From JAICJC01 sp963709425 (lineage in GTDB: Bacteria; Actinomycetota; Thermoleophilia; Gaiellales; JAICJC01): a stretch of 64,000 bases of DNA. The translations under genes were made by a program, and so were the position numbers. Shown piece by piece: positions 37,530 through 46,472 of the stretch; the first letter of the stretch is position 1; each line of letters opens with the position of its first letter. The stretch is taken from the NCBI GenBank assembly GCA_963709425.1, contig CAVPWG010000005.1, positions 372,001-436,000 on the forward strand, in the 5' to 3' direction. The notes below the pieces were generated by a model. The model was not told where the DNA came from and did not search any database. It saw nothing but the letters and a program-made list of their open reading frames with translations.

Positions 37530-38213
37530 ATGGCCGAGCGCCACATGGGACGGGCCGCGTTCCTGTCCGTCGTTGGACTGGGTGCGCTGGGCCTCGCCGC
37601 CGGAGACCGGATCTCGAGCACGCTCTCGCGCCCGCTCGGCGCTGCGGGGTCGGTCGTGCCGCAGGGCCTGAAGGACATCCTGCCCATCGGCGGCTGGCGG
37701 ATCTATGCGATCAACCCGCCCTGGCCGGAGTTCCATCCCGCCAAGTACACGCTCGAGGTCACCGGGCACGTTCGGAAGCCGCTCACGCTGAGCTGGGATG
37801 ATCTCCTGGGCCTGCCCGCCGTCCGGCAGACGACCGACTTCCACTGCGTCACCGGCTGGACGGTCGGCGGCGTCCACTGGCAGGGCGTGCGGCTCCAGAC
37901 GATCTGGGACATGGTCGAGCCGCTTCCCGATGCGCGGTATGCCAACTTCGTCTCGCTGGAGGAGCCGTATGTCGACACGTTGTCCCTTCGGCAGACGACA
38001 CTGCCGAACGTCATGCTCGCCCACCACATGGACGGCTCGCTCCTCACGCGCGCGCACGGTGCGCCCGTCCGGCTCGTGATCCCCGAGATGTACGGCTACA
38101 AGAACGTGAAGTGGCTCTCCAAGATCGAGCTCGTGCCAAAGCTCGCGCCCGGCTACTGGGAGCAGAACGGCTACGACATCGACGCCTGGGTTGGGCGCTC
38201 CAACGGCTACTGA
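37530..38213 (+). CDS. Sulfite-oxidase-like molybdopterin oxidoreductase
   Basis: A 227-residue exported oxidoreductase with the Moco domain of the sulfite oxidase/MsrP family. It starts with a signal or anchor (AAFLSVVGLGALGLAAGDRI). The Moco-ligating Cys is in TTDFHCVTGWTVGGVHWQGV, and the closing MYGYKNVKWLSKIELV is typical. MsrP-type enzymes reduce methionine sulfoxide in exported proteins; related ones oxidise sulfite, and the substrate cannot be told here. The next gene is a cytochrome b, overlapping by 23 bases, which should supply electrons from the quinone pool. Confidence 0.88.
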   Translation: MAERHMGRAAFLSVVGLGALGLAAGDRISSTLSRPLGAAGSVVPQGLKDILPIGGWRIYAINPPWPEFHPAKYTLEVTGHVRKPLTLSWDDLLGLPAVRQTTDFHCVTGWTVGGVHWQGVRLQTIWDMVEPLPDARYANFVSLEEPYVDTLSLRQTTLPNVMLAHHMDGSLLTRAHGAPVRLVIPEMYGYKNVKWLSKIELVPKLAPGYWEQNGYDIDAWVGRSNGY

Positions 38214-38823
38214 GTACGTCCACCGGTTCAGCCGCGCGGAGCGGACGGCCCACTGGGTCGCGGCGTCGGCGTTCCTCGTGATGACGGCCACGGGCCTCAT
38301 CCTCTACCTGCCCGTCTTCGCGACGCTCGCCGCCGATCGGATGCTGTGGAAGACGCTCCACATCGGCGCGGCGATCGGCTTCTGGGCCGGGCTCGTCGCG
38401 ATCGTCGCCGTGAGTCCACGCAGCCTCGGGCGCACCGCCTCGCAGCTCGACCGCTTCGACGACGACGACCGCGCCTGGCTCGCGTGGGCCGTGACGCGGC
38501 GCGGCCCAGAGCCTCCCGCAGGCCGGTTCAACGCCGGCCAGAAGCTCAACTCGGCCGTCATCGCCGGCCTGGCTGTCGTCTTCACCGCATCGGGCGTCCT
38601 CATCCTCCTCCAGGAGACCGACAAGACCTTCCGCGGCGCGACCAGCGCCATCCTCGTCCATGACTGGGCGACCTGGATCGCCGTCCCGCTGATCACGGGG
38701 CACATCTACCTGGCGACGCTGAACGGGAGCACGCGCCATTCGCTTCGCGGCATGACGCTCGGCACCGTGCGGCGGGAGTGGGCGCGAAAGCATCACGCCA
38801 AGTGGGAGGCGGAGTGCGACTGA
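38191..38823 (+). CDS. Cytochrome b561-type membrane subunit
   Basis: A 210-residue four-helix membrane protein of the formate-dehydrogenase-gamma / cytochrome b561 group. Heme-ligand histidines are suggested in RTAHWVAASAFLVMTATG, WKTLHIGAAIGFW and LITGHIYLATLN. It probably moves electrons between quinones and the preceding molybdopterin enzyme. The likely start is TTG at 38191, inside the end of that gene; no later in-frame ATG or GTG keeps the first histidine. The 3' end overlaps the next gene by 10 bases. Confidence 0.82.
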   Translation: MGAPTATEYVHRFSRAERTAHWVAASAFLVMTATGLILYLPVFATLAADRMLWKTLHIGAAIGFWAGLVAIVAVSPRSLGRTASQLDRFDDDDRAWLAWAVTRRGPEPPAGRFNAGQKLNSAVIAGLAVVFTASGVLILLQETDKTFRGATSAILVHDWATWIAVPLITGHIYLATLNGSTRHSLRGMTLGTVRREWARKHHAKWEAECD

Positions 38824-39554
38824 CCGTGCTGGGCTCCTCGGGAGCCTGGCCGATCCCGCGACTCGGCTGCGACTGCGTGCAGTGCACGTCGCCCGACCCG
38901 CGCGACCGGCGGCTGCGCGCCTCGCTCCTGCTCGACGGCCGGGTGCTGGTGGACGCCGGCCCGGACGCGTATGCCCAGCTCATCACCGCGGGCGCCGTGC
39001 CCGACCAGGTGCTGCTCACCCACCACCACCACGACCATGTGCTCGGCCTGCACGTCCTCGCCAAGCTTGGCCGGATTCCGCTCCACTGCACCAAGGAGTG
39101 CGAGCGGGGCGTGCGGGTGATCTTCCCGCGGCTCGACTTCCGGGTGATGCAGGTGACGCCGGGCGTCCCGATCGAGCTCGGCCACGGGCTGCGCGCGCAG
39201 GCTTTCGACGTCGACCACAGCGGGCGCACCCGCACCGTCGCGTACCGCTTCACGGGCCCCGACGGCGAGTCGGTCGTCTACGCCCCCGATCTCGCCCGGC
39301 CGCCGGGCTCGAAGCTCGCCCGGAGCGCCGATCTCCTCATGCTCGGCGCCGCGACCCGCGACCGGACGGTGAAGGACCACATGCCGATGACAGAGGGCGT
39401 CGAGTGCGCCCGCACGCTGAAGCCGGGCCGCACGCTCTTCACCCACGTCGGGCACCGCATCGGCACCCACGCCGAGCTCGAGGCCTGGGTGCCGGAGGGG
39501 TTCGGGATCGCGCATGACGGGCTGGAGATCGAGCTCTCAGAACCCATCGCGTAA
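38814..39554 (+). CDS. MBL-fold metallohydrolase (PhnP/PqqB-like)
   Basis: A 246-residue metallo-beta-lactamase-fold hydrolase. The metal motif is LLTHHHHDHVLGLHVLAKLG, with further ligands in FDVDHSGRTRTVAYRF and FTHVGHRIGTH. The N-terminal VLGSSGAWPIPRLGCDCVQC with paired cysteines is the mark of PhnP/PqqB-type members, which act on cyclic phosphates or in cofactor maturation. The substrate is unknown. The GTG at 38814 has GGGAGG upstream and overlaps the cytochrome b gene, so the three genes form an operon. Confidence 0.85.
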   Translation: MRLTVLGSSGAWPIPRLGCDCVQCTSPDPRDRRLRASLLLDGRVLVDAGPDAYAQLITAGAVPDQVLLTHHHHDHVLGLHVLAKLGRIPLHCTKECERGVRVIFPRLDFRVMQVTPGVPIELGHGLRAQAFDVDHSGRTRTVAYRFTGPDGESVVYAPDLARPPGSKLARSADLLMLGAATRDRTVKDHMPMTEGVECARTLKPGRTLFTHVGHRIGTHAELEAWVPEGFGIAHDGLEIELSEPIA

Positions 39555-39576
39555 CGCCACCCCGGGGCTGATACCG

Positions 39577-39660
39577 GGACCAGGTCCAGCGGGTTCATTC
39601 GCGAAGGCATCCTGGACGTGGTCCACCGGGCTCGTGCGTGAGCCTCGGTGGACCAGGTCC
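39577..39660. repeat. Three regularly spaced GGACC-N-GGTCC palindromes
   Basis: Near-palindromes GGACCAGGTCC (39577-39587), GGACGTGGTCC (39614-39624) and GGACCAGGTCC (39650-39660) are spaced 37 and 36 bases apart. They lie in the 156-base gap between the MBL gene and ogt, which are convergent, so a promoter role is unlikely. They could be a REP-like cluster or stacked terminator hairpins. Confidence 0.7.
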
Positions 39661-39710
39661 GGCATCGGCGCCCGTGGCACTTCCGTTGCAGCGACGAGCC
39701 ACCAGGCTGG

Positions 39711-40265
39711 CTAGAAGAGCCGCTCGCCGCGCTCGAGGTCGAGCAGCCAGCGCTTCACCTCGAGCCCGCCGCCGTAGCCGCCGAGTCCGCCGCCGGTGCG
39801 GAGGACGCGGTGGCAGGGGACGACGATCGGCACGGGGTTTCGCGCCATCGCCTGTCCGGCCGCGCGGACGGCACGCGGGCTCCCCGCGGCAGCCGCCAGC
39901 TCGGCGTAGGTCAGGACGCCCCCGAACGGGATCGCGTAGCAGGCCTCGCGGGCCTTCAGGTGGAACCCGTGCGAGAGCTGCCAGTCGACCGGCATCCCGA
40001 ACCCGTGCCGGCGGCCGGCGAAGTACTCGTCCAGCTCGCGGCGGACGCCGTCGAGCCGAGCCGGCACCTCGAGGACGCGCGGCGACACGCGGTCGGCCAG
40101 CTCCTGGAGGACGCCGTCGAGCTCCTCGCCTTCGAACGCCAGCCTGACGATCCCGGCGTCCGTGACGGCGGCGGTCAGGTGGCCGAACGGTGAGTCCACA
40201 CCCGCGTACGCCACATCGATCAGCCCTTCGGCCTGCGCCCGGCGGGCAAACTCGGCCGTGTTCAT
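39711..40265 (-). CDS. ogt: Methylated-DNA--protein-cysteine methyltransferase
   Basis: A 184-residue DNA repair protein that transfers alkyl groups from O6-alkylguanine to its own Cys. The active site is VPIVVPCHRVLRTGGGLGGY (PCHR). The helix-turn-helix is in GVLTYAELAAAAGSPRAVRA, and the arginine finger in GSPRAVRAAGQAMARNP. Length is typical of Ogt. The ATG at 40265 overlaps the TGA of the ECF sigma gene (40262-40265), so repair and sigma factor are coexpressed. Confidence 0.95.
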   Translation of the reverse strand: MNTAEFARRAQAEGLIDVAYAGVDSPFGHLTAAVTDAGIVRLAFEGEELDGVLQELADRVSPRVLEVPARLDGVRRELDEYFAGRRHGFGMPVDWQLSHGFHLKAREACYAIPFGGVLTYAELAAAAGSPRAVRAAGQAMARNPVPIVVPCHRVLRTGGGLGGYGGGLEVKRWLLDLERGERLF

Positions 40266-40726
40266 CGCACCCACTCCCTTCGCACCGAGGCCAGGCCGGC
40301 GCGCACGTTCTGGCGCGCCGCGTCCTCGGAGCATTCGATCACCCTCGCGATGGCGGCATAGTCCAGGTCGGCCGCAAACCGCAGAGTCACCGCGGCTCGC
40401 TGCTTCCCCGGAAGCCGCCTGACTGCTCGCCAGAGCGCCGGGTCGGGACGCTCGACGGGCGGTGCCGGCCGCTCGGGAACGTCCTCCACCGGGACCGGAC
40501 GGCGGCTCGCCGCCCGGTGCGCGTCGAGCGCCTTTCGCTCGGCGATCCGAAGGAGCCACCCGCGCAGGTTGGTCTGATGCCGGAGCCCGGGGTAGGCCCG
40601 AAGCGCCGACAGCATCGTCTCCTGCCAACAGTCCTCCGCGTCGATCGGCCCCACGCGAGCCGCCAGGTAGCGGTGAACGTCGGGCCCGTGCTCGTCGAGG
40701 AGCGTCTGGAACGGTGGCAGCCTCAT
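40262..40726 (-). CDS. ECF-type RNA polymerase sigma factor
   Basis: A 154-residue minimal sigma-70 factor. Region 2 includes RYLAARVGPIDAEDCWQETM and LRAYPGLRHQTNLRGWLLRI; region 4 includes LPGKQRAAVTLRFAADLDYA and AIARVIECSEDAARQNVRAG. There is no region 1 or 3, as usual for ECF sigmas. No anti-sigma gene is visible nearby. It is cotranscribed with ogt, which suggests an alkylation or DNA-damage regulon (inference). Confidence 0.92.
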   Translation of the reverse strand: MRLPPFQTLLDEHGPDVHRYLAARVGPIDAEDCWQETMLSALRAYPGLRHQTNLRGWLLRIAERKALDAHRAASRRPVPVEDVPERPAPPVERPDPALWRAVRRLPGKQRAAVTLRFAADLDYAAIARVIECSEDAARQNVRAGLASVRREWVR

Positions 40727-40765
40727 GTCAGGTAAACGCTCCGGCCGGCTCCGGCGTGAGATTCG

Positions 40766-41803
40766 CTACACGGGCTGGAGCTCGGGAGCGTGCCGCCGCT
40801 CCCACTCTTCCGCGTCCGGGCTGAAGTAGACGAGGCGCGTCTTCTTCCACTCCTTCGTCGAGTAAAGGACGATCCGCTCCTCGAGGCCCGTCTCCTCGGC
40901 GATCGCGTCGAGGACCGCCTCGCACTCGTCCCGGTCGCGCCCGTGCGTCATCGAGAACAGGTTGTACGGCCAGTCGGGGTACGTCGGCCGCTGGTAGCAG
41001 TGCGAGACGCCACGGTACGCGGCCATGAGCTGCCCCATCTCGTCGACCCGCTCGTCGGGCACCTTCCAGACGCCCATCCCGTTGGCGGTGAAGCCGGCCG
41101 AGCGGTGGTAGAGCACGGCGGCGAAGCGCCGCATCTGCCCCGTCTCCTGGAGCTCGGTCGCTTTGGCCAGGAGCTCGGGAACCGTGAACCCGTGCCGCTC
41201 CGCCGGCCCGGCGAACGGCTCCGGCAGCGGCCGCAGGTCGGACTGGAGCGCGCGCACCGCGGCGATGTCGCGTTCGCTCAGAGCGTCGGGTGCCGGCGCC
41301 TCGCGCACCGGCTCGGCGCGAACCCGCTTGGCGGCCGGGTCGCGGCCGCCGACCATGTCGAGGTCGACGCCGATCTTGAAGAACCGGATCGCCGGGAGCG
41401 GCCGGATCGCCTCGACGTCGGCCATCTCGCCGAGCAGCTCGACCGTCCGATCGAGGCCCAGCCGCGACGTGGGCGGGACGCCCAGCGTGAACCAGATGTT
41501 GTACTCGTGCTTTCGCTCGTAGTTGTGGGTGACGCCGGGGTGCGACGAGATGATCTCGGCAGCCTCATCGGCCCGCTCGGCCGGGGCCCGGGCGGCCACG
41601 AGCATCGAGCGATAGCCCAGCTTGCGCGTGTCGAAGATCGCCGAGACCTGGCGGATGATCCGCTCGCCGCGGAGGCGCTGCACGCGGTCGATCACCTCGT
41701 CCTCGTCCATCTCGAGCCGCTCGCCGATGGCTTCGAACGGCCGCTCGACGACCGGGAACTCATTCTGGATCAGGTCGCACAGGCGTTTGTCGGCGGCGTC
41801 CAT
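40766..41803 (-). CDS. Fused siroheme decarboxylase AhbA-AhbB
   Basis: A 345-residue protein made of two Lrp/AsnC-like modules in tandem. The first (1-150) has DAADKRLCDLIQNEFPVVER as the HTH, then QVSAIFDTRKLGYRSMLVAA. The second (about 180-345) has RALQSDLRPLPEPFAGPAER and QMRRFAAVLYHRSAGFTANG followed by CYQRPTYPDWPYNLFSMTHG. That order and the Y-R-x-H pocket match AhbA and AhbB (NirDL/NirGH), which decarboxylate siroheme to didecarboxysiroheme on the way to heme d1 or heme b. They are usually separate or NirDL-fused. The start codon is 25 bases from that of the divergent cytochrome c gene. Confidence 0.85.
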   Translation of the reverse strand: MDAADKRLCDLIQNEFPVVERPFEAIGERLEMDEDEVIDRVQRLRGERIIRQVSAIFDTRKLGYRSMLVAARAPAERADEAAEIISSHPGVTHNYERKHEYNIWFTLGVPPTSRLGLDRTVELLGEMADVEAIRPLPAIRFFKIGVDLDMVGGRDPAAKRVRAEPVREAPAPDALSERDIAAVRALQSDLRPLPEPFAGPAERHGFTVPELLAKATELQETGQMRRFAAVLYHRSAGFTANGMGVWKVPDERVDEMGQLMAAYRGVSHCYQRPTYPDWPYNLFSMTHGRDRDECEAVLDAIAEETGLEERIVLYSTKEWKKTRLVYFSPDAEEWERRHAPELQPV

Positions 41804-41828
41804 CACGGACGAAGGATACGCTCGGGCG

Positions 41829-42134
41829 ATGCGCGCCGCCCCCGTTTCCATTCTGGCCGCATCGCTCGCACTGGCTCCGGCCTGCGGCGGCGGCGGATCG
41901 GGAGGCTCGCATGCGGCGTTCACCTGGGAGCAGAACTGCGCGGCCTGTCACTCGCTCGCGGCGGGCAAGCCCTCCCCCAACCCCGACGCCGCCAACCTGG
42001 CCGAGGTTCGCCCGACCCTCGAGGAGGTGCGACGGGCCGTGATCGACGGCCGGCCGGGGATGCCGAAGGGCCTCGTCGGGGGCGACGACGTCGACGCCGT
42101 GGCCGCCTACGTCGTCAAGAAGACCGGCGGATGA
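41829..42134 (+). CDS. Small c-type cytochrome lipoprotein
   Basis: A 101-residue exported monoheme cytochrome. A signal peptide leads to a lipobox-like LALAPACGGGG, so it may be lipid-anchored. The heme site is WEQNCAACHSLAAG (CxxCH), and the axial Met is probably in RPGMPKGLVGGDDVDAVAAY. It would carry electrons at the membrane surface. It overlaps the HAD gene as ATGA at 42131-42134. Its closeness to the siroheme decarboxylase gene, which is also heme-related, is suggestive. Confidence 0.88.
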   Translation: MRAAPVSILAASLALAPACGGGGSGGSHAAFTWEQNCAACHSLAAGKPSPNPDAANLAEVRPTLEEVRRAVIDGRPGMPKGLVGGDDVDAVAAYVVKKTGG

Positions 42135-42964
42135 GCAGGCTCCCGCCGGGCCTCGACCCGGCCTCGGTGCGCGCCGTCGCCATGGATCTCGACCGCACCA
42201 TCCTGGCCGGCAACCTCGAGTTCTCGCCCGCCACCGTGCGCGCGGTCGGACGCCTGAACGACGTCGGGATCGCGGCGATCGTGGCGACCGGGCGCATGTT
42301 CGCCTCGGCGCGCCCGTATGCGCTCCAGCTCGGGGTCACCGCGCCGGTCATCTGCTACCAGGGCGCGCTCGTGGCCGACCCCCGCACAGGCGAGTGGCTG
42401 CTTCACCGGCCGATGGACGTGCCGCTCGCACACGAGGTGATCGAGGCCGTCGACGCGGCCGGGTTCCATATGAACGTGTACGTCGACGACCGCCTCTACG
42501 TCGAGGAGCTGAACGAGGAGGCGATCACCTACGCGACCCACGCACGGCTCGAGGCGCACGCCGTCGGTGACCTCGTGGCGTGGCTCGACCGGCCGACGAC
42601 CAAGATCGTCGTGGTCGGCGAGCCCGTGGCGCTCGACCGACTCCAGGACGAGCTGCGGGCGCGCTTCGACGGCCGTGCGTTCATCGCCAAGTCGCTCCCG
42701 ATCTTTCTCGAGCTCGCGTTGCCCGGCGTGAGCAAGGGCTCCGCGCTCGAGTTCGTGTGCGAGCGGCTCGGCATCGATCCGGCCGCCGTGGTCGCGTTCG
42801 GCGACGGAGCCAACGACGTCGAGCTCCTGGAGGCCGCCGGCCTGGGCGTGGCGGTCGCCGACGCCGACGCCGCCCTCAAGCCGATCGCCGACTGGACCGT
42901 GCCGAGCGTCGACGACGACGGGGTCGCGGGCTTCCTGAACGCGTTAGTAGACTCACGTCCCTGA
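42131..42964 (+). CDS. HAD-superfamily (Cof-type) hydrolase
   Basis: A 277-residue phosphatase of the Cof/YidA group. Motif I is AVAMDLDRTILAGN (nucleophile Asp), motif II is AAIVATGRMFASARPYALQL, motif III the Lys in GVSKGSALEFVCERLG and motif IV VVAFGDGANDVELLEAAG. The cap domain lies between motifs II and III (type C2). Substrates are usually sugar phosphates or flavin phosphates; none can be assigned. It overlaps the cytochrome c gene upstream and serS downstream (TGATG at 42962-42966). Confidence 0.92.
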   Translation: MSRLPPGLDPASVRAVAMDLDRTILAGNLEFSPATVRAVGRLNDVGIAAIVATGRMFASARPYALQLGVTAPVICYQGALVADPRTGEWLLHRPMDVPLAHEVIEAVDAAGFHMNVYVDDRLYVEELNEEAITYATHARLEAHAVGDLVAWLDRPTTKIVVVGEPVALDRLQDELRARFDGRAFIAKSLPIFLELALPGVSKGSALEFVCERLGIDPAAVVAFGDGANDVELLEAAGLGVAVADADAALKPIADWTVPSVDDDGVAGFLNALVDSRP

Positions 42965-44251
42965 TGCTGGACGTCCGGCAGATCCGTGCCGATCCGGAGG
43001 GCACGAAGGCGGCGCTCGCCCGCCGGGGCGAGGAGGCCGTGCGGGACGTCGACGAGTTCCTGGCAGCCGATGCACAGAGGCGCGAGGTCTTGGCCCGCGT
43101 CGAGGCGGCCCGCGCCGACCGGAACGCGGCCGCGAAGGCGATCGCCGAGGCGAAGCAGCGCGGCGAGGACGCGGCCGAAGCGATCGCGCGCCAGGCGGAG
43201 CTCAAGCAGCAGCAGGCGGCCGACGAGGACGGCGCTGGCCGAGGCCGACGCCGCCCTGGGACAGGTGATGCTGCGCATCCCGAACATCCCCCACCCTTCG
43301 GCGCCGGCCGGCGCAGCCGAGGAGGACGCCGAGATCGTGCGCATGTACGGGAAGCCGCCCGAGTTCGGGTTCGAGCCGCGCGACCACCTCGACCTCGCCG
43401 GGCCCGAGGGGCTCGGGCTGATCGACCCCGAGTCGGCTGCGCGCGTCTCCGGGAGCCGCTTCCACTACCTGAAGGGCGACCTCGTCCGGCTCGAGTTCGC
43501 GCTCATCCAGTGGGGACTCACGAAGCTTGCCGACAAGGGATTCGTGCCGGTCATCCCGCCGGTGCTCGTGAAGCGCGAGGCGATGGTCGGCACCGGGTTC
43601 TTCCCCGAGGCCGAGGCGCAGGTCTACGCCCTCGGCTCCGACGAGCTCTTCCTCGTTGGGACGGCGGAGGTGCCGCTGGCCTCGATGCACGGTGGCGAGA
43701 CGCTTTCCGAGGACGACCTGCCGCTGCACTACGTCGGCTTCTCGACCTGCTTCCGGCGCGAGGCGGGCGCAGCCGGCAAGGACACGCGCGGCATCTTCCG
43801 CGTCCACCAGTTCGACAAGCTCGAGCTCTTCAGCTACTGCCACCCCGACACGTCGTGGGACGAGCACGAGCGCCTGCTCGCGATCGAGGAGGAGATCGCG
43901 CAGGAGCTCGGCTTCCACTACCAGGTGGTCGACATCCCGGCCGGCGACCTGGGCGCATCGGCGGCCCGGAAGTACGACATCGAGGTGTGGCTCCCCGGCC
44001 AGGCCCGATACCGCGAGCTGACGTCGTGCTCGAACTGCACCGACTACCAGGCCCGGCGCCTGAACACGCGCTTCCGCCCGGACGGCGGCAAGCCCCAGTT
44101 CGTGCACATGCTGAACGGCACGGCGATCACGTCGAGCCGCACGCTCCTCGCCCTGATCGAGTACGGCCAGCGGGAGGACGGGACGGTCGCGATCCCCGAG
44201 GTGCTGGGGCCGTTCGGCGCGCCCGAGGTGCTCCAACCTCCTGCCGCCTGA
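42964..44251 (+). CDS. serS: Seryl-tRNA synthetase (one +1 frameshift)
   Basis: A class II synthetase that charges tRNA-Ser. The N-terminal coiled-coil arm starts MLDVRQIRADPEGTKAALAR. The frame breaks near 43231; removing one G gives DEDALAEADAALGQVMLRIP. Motif 2 is VGFSTCFRREAGAAGKDTRG with FRVHQFDKLELFSYC, and motif 3 is NGTAITSSRTLLALIEYGQR. Repaired length is 428 residues, normal. Because the gene is essential and otherwise intact, the break is almost certainly a sequence error. The tRNA-Ser(UGA) gene lies 32 bases downstream. Confidence 0.95.
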
Positions 44252-44283
44252 GGCGCGGTCCCAGTCGCTATCCTCGACCGGCC

Positions 44284-44373
44284 GGCGGGGTGGCGGAGCG
44301 GCCGAACGCACCGGTCTTGAAAACCGGAGACGGGGTGCAACCTCGTCCGTGGGTTCGAATCCCACCCCCGCCG
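44284..44373 (+). tRNA. tRNA-Ser (anticodon UGA)
   Basis: A 90-nt class II tRNA. The acceptor GGCGGGG (44284-44290) pairs with CCCCGCC (44366-44372), discriminator G at 44373. The anticodon arm CCGGT-CTTGAAA-ACCGG carries UGA. A long variable arm and the T arm GTGGG-TTCGAAT-CCCAC (44349-44365) are present. CCA is not encoded. It lies just after serS, and its 3' part is repeated at 48687-48749. Confidence 0.96.
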
Positions 44374-44377
44374 CTCA
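44315..44377. repeat. Left 63-bp repeat (attL-like)
   Basis: This copy is inside the intact tRNA-Ser gene and extends 4 bases past it. The base before (G) and after (C) differ from the right copy, so the identity block is exactly 63 bp. Confidence 0.9.
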
Positions 44378-44553
44378 CCGCCCCGAAACCCCATGGTTGA
44401 GCCGACTGAGCGCCATGCGCACGCGCCGATGGAGCGACGATAACGGCTCTGATGGACCGCAGTTCGCCCCATCCAGGCCACACACGGACCATCGCCCGCC
44501 TGTCGCCCGACCTGGGCCCGGGTCGCGAGCAGCGACGTGATTCAATCTTGTCG

Positions 44554-46194
44554 ATGTTTCGCTTAGGCCAGGTGGTCTCGGCTCTCGGCGTCGCTGTCCG
44601 GAACGACAACGTCCGACGGGTGGAGCTCGCGTGGGGCGCAGCTATCGGCGCTGAGTGGGCGCATTTCGTCGCGCTTGGCGTGTTTGCGTACGAGCGGGGC
44701 GGTACTGCGGCGGTCGGCGTCGCCGGCCTCGTCCGCCTGCTGCCCGCGGCGGCGCTTGCCCCATTCGCCGCGTCTCTGGGCGACCGCTTCCGTCGCGAGC
44801 GCTTTCTGCTTGCGATGACGCTTGTCGGGTCAGGCGCGCTTGCCGCGTCGGCCGCAGCGGCCTTCGCCGCCGAACAAGTCCTCGTGTTCGTGTTCGCCGC
44901 GGTCATTGGGATCTCGTCCACACTGATCAGGCCGGCGCTGCAGGCGCTGCTGCCGTCACTCGCCAGAACGCCGGAGGAACTCATCGCGGCCAACGCCGCG
45001 ACCTCGACGGTCGAGAGCGTCGGAACACTCGCAGGACCGCTATTGGCAGGCGTGCTCGTCTCCTTTGCAGATGTCGGCGTGGTCTTCATCGGTAGTGCCG
45101 GAATGCTTCTCGCGGCAACCGCACTCTTGGCGCGAGTCCGGGTCGAGGGTCGCATCAGCCTTGCTGCGGCCGAAGACCAGACGGCGCGACGGCTGATCGG
45201 GGCAGGTTTCGAGGCGATTGCGCTCGCACCCCGAGCTCGGCTGCTCGTCGGGCTTGGGGTTGCGCAGTGCTTCGTCCGCGGCTGCCTGAACGTGTTGATC
45301 GTGGTCGCCGTTTTCGATGTCCTCCACGGAAACGGAGCCCAGGTGGGCTATCTAACAGCTGCCATCGGCGTCGGCGGATTGTTAGGAGCGTTGGGGGCAA
45401 TGACACTTGGGGCACGACGCCTCGCCTTGCCCTTCGGTCTCGCTCTCGTGTTTTGGGGGCTGCCGATCACACTCATCGCCCCACGACCCTACTTCGCGGC
45501 GGCGGCGTTTCTGCTTGCGATTGTCGGTGCCGCCAACAGCGTCGAAGATGTCGCGCTCTTCACCCTGCTCCAGCGTTCCGTCCCGGATGACACCCTCACC
45601 CGCGTCCTGGGCATCTTCTGGGGCCTGGCAATGGGTGGCGTGGCGATCGGCTCGATCGCGGCACCTGTGATTGTCAAGGCCGTCGGACCGCGACCAGCAT
45701 TCGTCGTCGTCGGGTCGATTCTGCCGCTCCTGACACTCGCGACCTACCGTCGGCTCGTCGAAATAGACCGAACCACCGCCCCAGCCCCCGAGCTCGACCT
45801 CATCAATCGCGTGCCTATGTTCGCACCGCTCTCGATCGCCATGAAGGAACGCGTCGCAGCGAACCTCGTCCCGGTTCCGCTCTCGGCCGACGAGCTCATC
45901 ATCCGCGCCGGCGATGCCGGAGACCGCTTCTACATCGTCAGCGCCGGCGAGCTCGACATCGACGCAGGCGGCGCGCACACGGCCGCACACTACGGGGACT
46001 ACTTCGGCGAAATCGCACTTCTGCGCGACGTGCCGCGGACAGCGACCGTCAAGGCGACCGTCGATTCTCAGCTGTACGCCCTGCAACGTGACGCGTTCCT
46101 CGCCGCGGTCACCGGACACTCCACGGCCCACGCCGCCGGAAAGAAGGTCGCTGACGCACGCCTTGCACGAACCGGCCAAGCACGCGACCCCTGA
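44554..46194 (+). CDS. MFS transporter with C-terminal cyclic-nucleotide-binding domain
   Basis: A 546-residue protein. Residues 1-420 are a 12-helix MFS permease with the loop LAPFAASLGDRFRRERFLLA between helices 2 and 3 and a long series of hydrophobic helices. Residues about 425-535 are a CRP-like cNMP-binding domain: ELIIRAGDAGDRFYIVSAGE, the phosphate-binding cassette YFGEIALLRDVPRTATVKA and a final helix. The fusion suggests transport gated or tuned by a cyclic nucleotide (inference from domain knowledge). The ATG at 44554 is chosen because the extra residues from 44452 are not membrane-like. It is the first gene in the tRNA-linked island. Confidence 0.88.
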   Translation: MFRLGQVVSALGVAVRNDNVRRVELAWGAAIGAEWAHFVALGVFAYERGGTAAVGVAGLVRLLPAAALAPFAASLGDRFRRERFLLAMTLVGSGALAASAAAAFAAEQVLVFVFAAVIGISSTLIRPALQALLPSLARTPEELIAANAATSTVESVGTLAGPLLAGVLVSFADVGVVFIGSAGMLLAATALLARVRVEGRISLAAAEDQTARRLIGAGFEAIALAPRARLLVGLGVAQCFVRGCLNVLIVVAVFDVLHGNGAQVGYLTAAIGVGGLLGALGAMTLGARRLALPFGLALVFWGLPITLIAPRPYFAAAAFLLAIVGAANSVEDVALFTLLQRSVPDDTLTRVLGIFWGLAMGGVAIGSIAAPVIVKAVGPRPAFVVVGSILPLLTLATYRRLVEIDRTTAPAPELDLINRVPMFAPLSIAMKERVAANLVPVPLSADELIIRAGDAGDRFYIVSAGELDIDAGGAHTAAHYGDYFGEIALLRDVPRTATVKATVDSQLYALQRDAFLAAVTGHSTAHAAGKKVADARLARTGQARDP

Positions 46195-46472
46195 GCCGCG
46201 GCTCTCGCCCCTCCGGCTCGGCATGACGGGCGGCACTGCGGGAAACGCGAATGTCACCAGTCCCTCCTCCCGCCCCGTGCGTTGCACCTGTGGGCGCAGA
46301 CGCAACGCCTTCGGGTGGTTTCTCATGGTGCGCAAACTGCTGATGACGGCTGGCGTGGGCGCGCTGGTCGCGATGGCGCGCCCTTGGCGGACGGCGCGGC
46401 GGGGGGTTATCCTCGGGCGATGGGTGCCTTCCGCGTGTGCGAGCGCACGCTGCACCGGTCTGGAGAGGGTTC

